Origin: Scenedesmus sp. ARA3
Taxonomy: Eukaryota > Chlorophyta > Chlorophyceae > Sphaeropleales > Scenedesmaceae
Direction of reading: 5' to 3'
NCBI GenBank assembly: GCA_004335835.1
Contig: RWJK01001013.1
Span: 78,314-142,313, forward strand
Length of the DNA stretch: 64,000 nt
Below the pieces are notes generated by a model. That model had not been told where the DNA came from and did no database searches. It was given only the letters and a program-made list of their open reading frames with translations. The position numbers and the translations under genes are program-made. Each line of letters begins with the position of its first letter. Positions within the stretch are counted from its first letter, which is position 1. Below are positions 1 through 10,200 of the stretch, piece by piece.

Positions 1-170
1 TGGTAGTGGTGGTGCTGGTGCTGCTGCTGCTGCTGCTCCTGCTGTTGCTGCTGCTGTTGATGAAAACACTGATGCTGCTGCTGCTGCTGTGATGAACACA
101 GTGATGATAAGGGAACAAGAAAGTGCCAGCAATCTGTCAACGTTTGCTGTCGTTGCTGTTTCCCTCACAC

Positions 171-821
171 CTTTTGCTGCTCCTCTGCTTGCTGCGCCTC
201 GTATGCTGCGAGCTTGCGTTTGATGGCCTTCTTTTGCTGCAGCAGGTTCTCCAGGATTGCTTCTCTGCTGTACAGGTAGCCATCAGGCGTCACCACTGGA
301 TCCTGCAAGCAGATGTAATGGCATACATTGTGAAAGAGAGCTATGCTTGCTCGAGTTGCTGTACATGTGTGCAGGGCGACAGCTCAGTCAGGAACGCAAC
401 TGCAATGTGTGCTTGCAAGACATGCGCGCACACTGCAGCTCAACACATGTGCACATGACTCATGGCTAAGCAACTGCAAATATGCAGCGCAGTTGGGCTG
501 TGCATGCTTACCACTGCTGGCTGCAGCGTCAAGCAGCAGTCATAGTAGTTGCCTTGCGAGTCCTGCAGGCACACAGCAGACCGTTGGCAGGGCAAGCAGG
601 AGCTGAACATAGTACATGACTCTTGCGGATCGAAAGTATGTCGAGCGAGGTGAGCTGCGGCCATGCAAAGCTGCTAGCAAGGGCATGGCAGCAGCTGGCC
701 CACCTACCTTGCCCACCCTCTCCTTCACAGTGCCGAAACCCAGAGCTTTGCGCTCATGGTATGTCAGGCCCTCAGAGCCCATAGTTCCGGCATTTTTGCT
801 ATGCCTTGAGCCTCGTCCCAT
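171..821 (-). CDS. NOSIP: NOSIP-type RING/U-box protein, N-terminal part (runs off left edge)
   Basis: Three exons are visible on the minus strand: 821-708, 562-512 and 302-171. All junctions are in phase 0 with GT-AG borders, giving the first 99 residues. Exon 1 starts MGRGSRHSKN and contains LTYHERKALGFGTVKER. Exon 2 has YYDCCLTLQPA. Exon 3 begins DPVVTPDGYLYSREAILENL and continues into a Lys/Gln-rich helix. This order is the N-terminus of nitric oxide synthase-interacting protein: a basic start, the T-Y-E-K block, then the first half of the split U-box/RING that opens with DCCLxLQP and DPVVTPDGYLY. Family members are nuclear E3 ubiquitin ligases, and NOSIP copurifies with spliceosomes. The C-terminal half must lie left of base 1; bases 1-170 are CTG-rich intron. 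The start Met is the first in frame and matches the short N-termini of family members. Confidence 0.85.
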
Positions 822-1449
822 GGTGGCAAGGAACGCTGTACAAGAGTGTGCTGATTAAGAGAGGCTACTCGCGCCACCAAAGACTCAGATGTTGCAACTG
901 TGAGTGCAAAGTTATAGTTGATAAGTACAGCGCAGGTCGTTCGTCCGTGGTCACGGATGTCCACCAAATAAGAAGCTATGGAGGCACTCAACACTGTCCT
1001 TTGTTTGCTAAACCTTTGCTAGGTCAGAACGCTGACTCTTTGTCAGCCACTTTCACTCACTTGCATTTTTCACCAATTTGGTCAATGTCCAGGGACCAGG
1101 TGTGATGCTCCTCATGACAGCAGGGTTTGTCTGTCTATGAGTTCCACACAGCAAGCTTGCCCACTGCGACAATAAGCACTACGACACTATGCAATGTGAT
1201 AATATGACTTTACCGAGCGTGCTGGCTGTCGCTGCTCACTGACAGGCGGTGTAGCTTAGCCACAGTACAGTACTCACTCCAGGTCCCGCAGCTGGACAAA
1301 GTTCTGCACATAAGTCATGCTGCTTGACAGAGCCACACCAGCCTCGCCAGAAGCTGGCAGCACACGACAGCAGCAAACAGCACAGCTCCTGCAGGCAGCA
1401 AGTAGCAGCATAGAGCTATTGAGCAGCTAGCACAGCTGCGGCAGCAAGG
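822..1449. other. Intergenic, head-to-head between NOSIP and the IQ-motif gene
   Basis: 628 bases separate two divergent start codons, so this stretch probably carries both promoters. I see no clear TATA box. A short open stretch on the minus strand at 1318-1278 (MTYVQNFVQLRDL, followed by GTGAGT) looks like a small first exon but has no identifiable continuation. It is reported separately as a finding. Confidence 0.5.
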
Positions 1450-4400
1450 ATGACGGGCGGCAACGTGACATCCGTCAACTTGGCAAGCAGCAGCCAGAAG
1501 AAGGTGCAGTCAACAAGCGACATTCTGAAGCAGATAGAGTCAACATTCACAGAGAACAGCCATGACAACAAGTACAAGCAGGAGGAGCTGAGCTCGCGCA
1601 TCTTGGGCAAGTGAGCAACTGCACCTGTCTGGTCATCTGTTGCTGCAGCGGCCAGTGTTACAGAAGCCAGCACGCATGCAGCGGCTGCTGGCAGCAACCT
1701 GCTGCTGCGCAACTGTTGGCAGTCATTGGCAAACAGCATCAGGGCACAGCCAGCTTCCGTGACACATGCCGGCAGCTTGCATCAGCAACTACACCAGTAC
1801 CAGGCGAACAAGCAGCGGCATGTGCTTGCCATGACACGTGTTTTGAACCACTTTCATCAAAACCCAGCACAGAGATCCAGCAGCAAAACATGGCCTCAAC
1901 CAATGGAATGCCTTTTGTACCCTGCCACACTGCAGGATCAGCCAGCATGAGGCGGCATTTGGCGACCAGCACCTGCCCAGGCAGCGGCTGCCGAAAGTTG
2001 ATGCAGTGAGTCACAAACGGTGCTGCTGCCAGCAGCAGCAGCAGCAGCAGTGGCTGAGCCAGCTTTGTGCAGCTGCAGACAGCAACTAGGCACGTCTATG
2101 GGACCCAACAATTCCCCACATGTGCGCACAGCCTGAAAAGTCAACCTGCAGCTGTCATGCACAGCGTTTTGAAAAGTGGCATGATGCCTGAAACTCTTGT
2201 CAGCCGAACTTTCACACATCAAACTGCAGAGGACTGGCAGCTGCACTAACCAGCTCACAAACTGTGCTGTGTTCTTTATGGATTGTGCCGTGCAGGTGCT
2301 GCTGGACCGCTACCAGGCAGCACGCCGCAACGTGTTGGTGCTGGGCGCCATCAAGCAGGCCTCGCAGCACGCCTCGCGGCCCAACACGCACCGCAGCGGC
2401 AAGAGCAGCCACGGTGAGGCAGCAGCAGCAGCAGTTGGGCAGGCAGGCACAGCAGCAGCGCGCATGTGATTCAATGGCACCAGCACAGCAGCATGCTGCC
2501 GCAGAGACAGGAGAGCCTGCAGCGTATTGCAAAGCTGCCCCACTTGCATCGCCACCTGCTTACTTTGCTGATGCTGTGCTGCCCTGGCTGCTTTCACTCC
2601 AGCCCCTACTGCAGCTGCGGTTGCAGCTGCTAGCGACGCTGGATCTTGCCTTGGCGATGGCGCCTCAGCAGCAGCAGCGGAGCGCGGCCTCAACAGCACC
2701 TTCACCAGCTTTGCAGGAAGCAGGGCGGGCAGCCCCTCAGTGGCTGGCAGGGAGGGTGACATCAGCCCGGAGGCCTCAGGTGGGGTCCAAGTGTCTGTGG
2801 TTGAGGACGTGGGTTTACTGGAAAGCAGGGGTACTGGTTTGCTTCCTCTATTGCCGTGGCAGCCGCCAGCAATCGCCTTTGGCACCAGCTGCTGGGTTCA
2901 GATTCAAGTCCTGAGAACCCAGAGAAAGACCCGCACAGTAGTGCATGATATTCAATGCCTTCATACCTCAAGAGCAGTTGCTGCATCCTTCCTTGCATCA
3001 ACGTTTCACCATGTTTCCCTCTGCTGAAGCATCTGCAGTTGTGTGTCCGACTCCGTCCTGCAGGCTACATCGGCGCGGAGGCCAGCCAGCTCAGCGTGAG
3101 CAGCCGCAAGATGCGCCACCAGGCCAGCGGCCGCAGCGGCGTCAGCAGCTTTGCCGGCAGCTGCGTCACAGACCGCAGCAGGCTGAAGCACGTCAGCAGC
3201 TCGCTGAGCACTGGCAGCGGGCGCACGCAGCACAGCGAGGCGACGTACACGTCGTGTGGCAGCAAGTACAGCAGGGCGACGAGCCACTGGGGGCGCAAGA
3301 CGCCGCGCAAGTGAGGAACAGGAAGCATGGTGTTGGTTCAGCTGCGGTTGTGTCAATGTGTTGCAGCACAGGGAAGGAGGCGGTTGATATGGCTGAACGT
3401 CGCTGCGCTGCAGCAGGGAGGTGTTGGTCAAGCGACCCGAAACGGCATTCCAGCGTTGGAAGGCTCGTTTTGAGCTTTGAGTCGTGAGTTGTCTACCGAG
3501 AGCTACGCCGCGTAACAGCACTTTTGTTGCACTGCAGGGCAAAACCCGCCAAGCCGAAGCCAGGGCGCGTGACCACTGCCATGGCACAGTACGGCTCGCA
3601 GGACGACTGGATGAGCAAGACGCTGCTGAAGCACTACCTTGCCAGCGTCATCCAGGTGCGGGCAAGGCTGCATCTGGCCGGCACTTGCAGGATCCGGCTG
3701 CACCTGTGGCAACCTGATTAGACACGTCATGGCAGCTGCAGCAGACGGGCAGCGGCAAGGCATGCAGCACGTTGCAGAGTATGCATGCTGACAATAGGAA
3801 GTAGTGCAATTGTGAGGCCAGCCGTCATCACCCTGCTTTTGGTGCTGTGTCTTCTTTGATGCGCCTCACTGTAGCGTACAATGCTTGCTGACCTGCACCA
3901 TGTGTCTGCGGCTGCTGCACCTGCAACTTGCATTTCTTCAGGCACGCTGGCGGGGCTATCAGGTGCGCAAGCGCTGGGCAGACAAAGAGGGCAGGCTGGC
4001 ATATGTGGAAGAGCAGAAGGCGCGGCTGCAGGCAGAGCGGTTGCACCAGCAGCGGCTGCAGGAGCTGCAGCAGAAGCTGCAGGCGCGCAGGGCCAAGCAG
4101 CAGGCGCAAGCAACAGCAGCGGCAGTGGCAGCAGCAGCGTCAGGCAATGAAGGTGGCGCTGCTGGTGAAGCAGCGGCAGCAGCAGCGCCTGCTGCTGCTG
4201 CTGCTGTATCAGTCGCTGGGTCCAGGGTTGTGTCAGCTCGCAGGATGCCTGGCAGCAGAGTAATGAGTGCTGCTGTGGGCGGCAAGAACAGGCCCCGCTC
4301 AGGCAAGGCGCCTGGCAGGTGAGGCGCTCCTACAGCTATTGTGAATCTGCAGCCGGTAGAGCTGCATTCTGCTTGCTTGCGTGGCGCACATTACTCCTGC

Positions 4401-5650
4401 AAGGGTCATGGCGGCTGGGCATGCAGCTGCAGGTGCTGCTGTAGTGGCGCTTGCAGCTCACATGTGTTGTCATACACTTTGCATATTCTGCTCCTACCCT
4501 GGGCCCATGCCTGCCGTGCATGCCCACACCCGCTCTGCGCATGTGTGTTGTGCTTCTCTGCCTGCAGTGACCCATATGCTGCAGAAGGCTGGCCTGGCAG
4601 TGACAGCGACTCAGGCTGGTCAGACATAGAACTTGATGACGTGGCCAGCATCAAGTTCCGCGCTGTCACGCCGCCTTGGCAGAAGGTCAGCGAGCAGGCC
4701 TGCATGGGCCAGCGCCTGCGGCGGCGCATGGCGGCTGCTGCTGCCGCTGCTACTGGGCAGGCGCTGCCTGAGGAGTGGGGTGTGGCTGGAGATGAAGGCT
4801 TTGGGGCTATGCTGGGCGCTGCTTGGGAGAGCAGCAGCAGCGAGTGCGGCAGCCGCTTGCAGGAGGTGAGCGGGAGGGGCGCAGGCAGGGGTGTCTGGTG
4901 CATCTGGAGCTAGCCGATGCTGCATGCAGGGCAGAGCTTCAACTGGCAGCAGTTATGGACGTCACGCATGATGGCAGCAGATACAGCTGTGCATTGTCAT
5001 GATGGTCCTGCTTGTACTTGTGAGCACCACACCTGGCTATCCTCCTAATGCCGCACATATAGATTTTGCTCAGACATTGGACAACCTGCACATGGACTCT
5101 GAAACCAGCACCTGTGTTGTTGTTGCAGCTGCGCCACCGCCGCATCTGCCGCAAGCCTGAGCCTGTGCAGCTGTCGGAGCCGGCTGTGGCAGCAGCAGCA
5201 GCCTCAGGCCTGCTGGCAGCAGCAAGCCTAGATGACATGTCAGCAGCAGCAGCAGCAGGTGTAGCCAGCCCAGGCGGCCCTGCAGCTGGTGATGATGCAG
5301 GCGCAGATGCTGCAGACAGGCCGCTGCCGAGTCAAGTTGTGGATCAGCTGCTGCTGGAGCGCTACAGCGCAAAGTATGAGCGCATGGGGCTGCCGCACAA
5401 GATGCCTGGCAGGAGGAAGTGGCAGAGCATGCAGCAGGAGCAGCGCAGCCGCAGCCCAGTACAGCTGCCAGCGGCAAATGCAATGCAACAAGCAGCTGAA
5501 GCCGCTGCTGCAGCTGCAGGTGTAGCAGCCACGGGTGAAGCAGCGGCGGCAGCAGCAATAGCAGCAGCAGCTGAAACTGACGTAGGGCAGCCATCCAGCA
5601 ATGGAACAGCGACAACTCTGCCGCGGCTGAAGCCGGCTGCACAGACGTAG
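1450..5650 (+). CDS. IQ-motif (calmodulin-binding) protein of unknown function
   Basis: Exons proposed on the plus strand: 1450-1610, 2296-2413, 3064-3310, 3538-3655, 3942-4318, 4568-4865 and 5129-5650 (stop). From exon 2 on, phases match at every junction (1, 2, 0, 2, 0). The junction of exons 4 and 5 makes a good IQ motif (VIQARWRGYQVRKRW), which in known proteins binds calmodulin. It is followed by a long charged helix rich in Gln, Arg and Glu (likely coiled coil) and an Ala-rich tail. Exon 6 holds an acidic Ser/Asp stretch (GSDSDSGWSDIELDD). I do not recognise the family; cilia-associated IQ proteins look broadly similar. Exon 1 ends in phase 2 while exon 2 begins in phase 0, so either a small exon between 1611 and 2295 is missing or the N-terminus is wrong. 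The start Met at 1450 is therefore tentative. Confidence 0.7.
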
Positions 5651-7220
5651 GTATTGCCTAGGCGCAACAGATTCTGCAAGTGACGCATCATAGGAACAGG
5701 TCTTCCGGTGACGGCATTCAATGTGGATTGCGATCCATTATGTGCCTCTGACAATGGCTCCAGACATGGGCTGCCACAGCTATCTTGGCACCACACAATG
5801 CTCGCAGCGAAGGAGCCAAGCACAGCACTGCTTGAGGCGCCGCTAGCCCAGCTGCAGGCCCCAGACTATGGCCCTGCCAGTCAGTTGGCAGGTTAGCGGC
5901 TGGGGTTGTCGTGTGGCACACAGCACATGTAGAATCAACACATGGTACGTGCTATGCACGGGGTAACCCCTGATACTATGCGCTGCTCCTGGCCAGCTGG
6001 TGTACGCGTGGAGTTTTTCGCCCGGGGCACTCAGTTGTCACAACCGCGCTGAGTCATCGCAGCAGTACTGTCACTGTCGATAACAGTGCTTGAAGCACTG
6101 TAAGGCCTCAAGTTGGCGTCAAGTTGGATCGGGCGCCGATCATGCACTTTCCCCGAACAAGTGGGGATCTTTCAGGGATCAGGGCCTGACAGGATGATCC
6201 TGGCTGCAAGTCACAGCCAGCGTTTTGAGCTGTCTGCAACTTACTTTGGAAGTAGGTGTGTCTTGCCCCAACCGCGGTCAGCTGCAGCTGGCCTAAACGC
6301 TGCTGCAGCTCTATGCAACTCTTAGGCCTGAGCCTGCCAGGACAGTTGCACCGCCATTGGGCCCCACGGTCAGTAGAAGAGCTGCTAGCAGCAGGACTAC
6401 TAGTAGCAGCAGGATTCAGGTTGGCAAATATCACACACCACACAAATGCCTGGGCTTGAGGATATGCGATCACCTTCATTATCGTACAGCACTTCACGCA
6501 CATGCTTGCAAGCATTTGCAGTACCCGATGTTGCACCAGATGTGACACCAGAGATGGCAAAAGTGGGGCTGGCCTGATGCCCACCACCTGGTTTGAGCAT
6601 GCTTTCGCCCGTTTAATCTGTGTTGAATTTACCTTTCAATTATTTTGGGTTGCAGCGTTTGACTGCTGCTGTCGCTTCAGACACGTGTGGGAGCGAACAA
6701 GCGCTGCACATTTAGTCTGCGACAACGCTGCTGCTATATCACGCCGCATGCTTATGCCTGTCACAAAAACCGTTGATTGTGGAGCACGAAACATTCGTTG
6801 TAGCCCGCGCCATTGTACCGACGCTGAATGCATCTTTATAAACGAGCATGCTTGCTGGGGCCGCTGATAGCCAGACGCCTTGACGTGTAAGATGGGTCGA
6901 GCATTCAACATTAAACACTTAGCACGAACCTGCTTTGAAACAGCTGGACCAACTGGCGCCCCTTCTGCTTCCTTGCATGTTCTGCTTTACAAGCGCGTGC
7001 TCACCCAGCTAATCGTATAGTACGGTGCTGTGTATACCCCCAGGCCAAGAACTCTCTGAACGGTTAAATGTGGTAAAGTTGCAGTATCACTACCCAGTGT
7101 TGGTTCCTGTGATTTTGAAAGATTGTACACCTTCGGCACATTGAGCGCTGCTACAGCGTCTTGAATATACCCAAGCATTAACATCTAGATCTTGCAGCAA
7201 CTCGCAGTTTCAACCGAGGG
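5651..7220. other. Intergenic, no gene seen
   Basis: Between two plus-strand genes. Open frames here are short and have no recognisable protein character. The stretch should hold the 3' UTR of the IQ-motif gene and the promoter of the Cys-rich gene. Confidence 0.5.
6099..6103 (+). promoter_or_regulatory. Candidate algal poly(A) signal TGTAA
   Basis: TGTAA, the poly(A) signal typical of chlorophyte mRNAs, lies about 450 bases after the IQ-motif gene stop codon. A five-base match is weak by itself; position and strand make it plausible. Confidence 0.3.
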
Positions 7221-10200
7221 ATGGGGACTACGTCGTCGTCGGCCCTGTGCTTGCTGCTTGCTGTTGCGATGCTGGGAAGACGCGCCCACTGTAGTTTGAG
7301 TCCAGATTCAGATGAGAAGGACCGTTCCAGGACAAGAGGTACTGTCATGGGCAATGTACACTCGCAAACCATACACAAAAGCACTGCAGCAGGCCATCAA
7401 GATACGTGCACAGCTGGCACCGGTGCTGGTACCAGCACTGGGGACTCATCAATGCTAACTGTTTGTAGCAGCTAGGGCAGCTCAAATGCATACATAAGTG
7501 ATCATGCATGCGTGATCACAATGCACAGTGTAGACCTATGCATGACAACAATCGCAGTTTGCAGCCTGCGCTACAGTGTAGCAGGAGCAGCGAGGCAGAG
7601 ATCTCTTCTAGAAACGCAACGACTACAGTCAGTACTAGTTCCCAGCAGCGCCACTCACCGTCACCCAACTCACACAGTATGCCATGCACTGTGGTGCAGC
7701 ACTTATAGTTTATCGTATTGTACGCAGAATGACACGCAGCTGTCGCGGCTTCTGCCGGCTGGCAGCTGCCTGCAGGCCATACTCAGAACTAGCTGTTTTG
7801 GTGCTGACACTGTCGTGGCACGTGCCATGTGTTCAACTGCCGTGCAGACTGCAACAATTCGCCACTCGTTGCCGTAGGCAATGGCGGAGCTTGGGTGCAG
7901 ACTCGGACGTTGAGCATAGGGTATGCTGATCATCCGCATGATGAACAGCGGGCGCCGCATCATGCATCATGTATCATGCAGCTGCCGCGTCGCTTTGTAG
8001 CTGCTTTTGCTGCAGCTGCAGGGCCTGTGGTGCGCTACAGTGTACACCAAAGAAGGTGTAATTGCTTGTCTGATGCCGTTCTAGGCAGCTGCATTACGAT
8101 TTACTGCAGTACAGTCGCGACAGCACAGTCATGGCAGCGTCATGAACCCGGCCTGTCACTGTCTGCCTGCAGGGATGACTTGTATGCTACCTGCCCATTT
8201 GGCATCATCGGCCCCTATGTCACATGTGCTGGGCCCCAACGGTGGAGCGACGTGAAGGGGGGTACTGCATGCCCAGGAGATGCAAGTATGTCACGCGCAG
8301 CTGGCCCGCTGCAATGCTGCTAGCGCATGATCCTAAAACCCAAACAGCTGTGTAACTCATGTGTCACAGACAAGGCAGCTACCCATGGCTGTGCATCACG
8401 AGTGGTGTCTCACACGCTGCCATGCACAATATGGGCTGCAGTTCACTGGACAGCACCTGCATTTGAATGCTGCGATAAATGCTGTGGCTCCACCACACCT
8501 CCTCCTGCAAGCGGCCTGCCAGGCATATGGCTACAACACTGCTCGGCCCAATATTTTAATTTAAATAAAGCGTGGCACCGCCTTGTGGGCCCCTGTAGCG
8601 CATGATCCTAGGCCCTGAAAGACATGCTATAGTCCAGCAGAATGTGCACAAACTGCGCCTGCAGGTGCACGCGCTAAACACATGCAGCTGCCTGCGCATG
8701 CTCGTGGGTGTATGCAGCAGCTGAGCACATGCATGGCTGATAATCTGTGTTCCTGTGTTACGCACTGCAGACGTATGCCCCCAGAACAACGACGTGGCCA
8801 AGACTGAAGCAGTGCCTGGTGGAGCATGCCGATGCAAGGCTGGGTTTCAAAGAGTCAGCGGGTTTGGAGCGCAGCTGGTTTGCACAGGTGCGCGCGATCT
8901 CCCTGGGTGACAGCTGTAGTCAAAGAGTAACTTGATTTGATGTACGTTTTTGCACCAAAGCCTCAACATGCAGAAGCCATTATAAGCCCTACACATAACG
9001 TAATGTTTCATGAATACAACCATGCAGCCTTTACATTAAATCCAAGGTAAACCAAGGCTCAACATATATTTGGGTCAACCTTTGTTTTTACGTGTAAAAC
9101 CTTCCCCTTGCTGCATGCATCAAACGATCAAGAAGGGGCCGGCTGCAGGCATGCCAAGGTGTACAGTCACAGCGGGTATGCCTAGGCTGGACCTTCGAAA
9201 ATCAACAGCATGTGCTACTGCTACTGCTACTGCTACTGCTACTGCTACATGGTGCTCTGCAGCATGTACTGCCAACGAATACGCCCTGCCTGGGCTGGCA
9301 ACTGACGCGTGCAAACCGTGCCCAGCCACGACTGAGCCGACACCCGACAAGAGCGCCTGCAGATGCCTAGCTGGGCGATCTCCTCAGCTAGACACTTCGT
9401 GGGAAGGAGGCACCTTGAGCTGCGAGGGCTGTCCTCCTGGTGAGCAGCAAGCAACAGCAAGCAGCTGCAGCTGCAGCTGCTGACCACGCAACAAAATGGC
9501 GCTTATGCATGTACACGCTCATTAATTTGACAAGTAAATCTTGCATGCAGTGCCGCATGCCATGCGCCCAGTGGGCTAATATCACACACAAACACCAGGC
9601 ATCGCCACCGAGGCTTCCAGCACAGTCTGGGTTAATTGGGAAGCCGCACCAGTAGGGTAACATCGCTGGTGAATTGTGTGCAATTGATGAAAGCGGCTTG
9701 TGTTCATGCGTCAAGGCGTGGCGGCTGTGAGGTACGGCAGAGACAGCATGCAAGCTGCGTGCTTCTGCAAGGGAAACCTTGGGTTGTGCCCTGCGGGCAA
9801 CTCAGCAGAGCACAGTCTTGCTGCACACCTGCCGCACACCTTGCGCTGAACACTCGCATACGCCAGAAACCTGGCAATGACCCCCAGAGTGCCTCTCCAA
9901 AGCACCGCCTACCAAGGGAATCGCTGTGTGTCTACATGTAAATTAAACCTAGGACACTCACGCTGCTCTTTTTACTATACCTCTGCAGGTTACGCTGCAG
10001 CTGCTGGTGGCCTCCAGTGCCTGCCCTGCAGGGGCTACTATGAGTACAGCACAGCAGGAGCAGCCGCGTGCGCCACCTGTGAGTCATAAACAGCTCACTG
10101 CTGCCTTCATCAGCCAACAACAGTGTGCTGCTGACCTCTGAGGTCAAGCCTGCCTGAGTCGGGCAGTGCTGGTATGGTGCGTCAAGCACATGCGCCCGAT

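Noticed and set aside
9210..9249. GCTACT repeat as coding Thr-Ala stretch of the Cys-rich gene
   Set aside because: An acceptor directly after it restores phase 1 and a Cys-module start; including the repeat would break the phase pattern.
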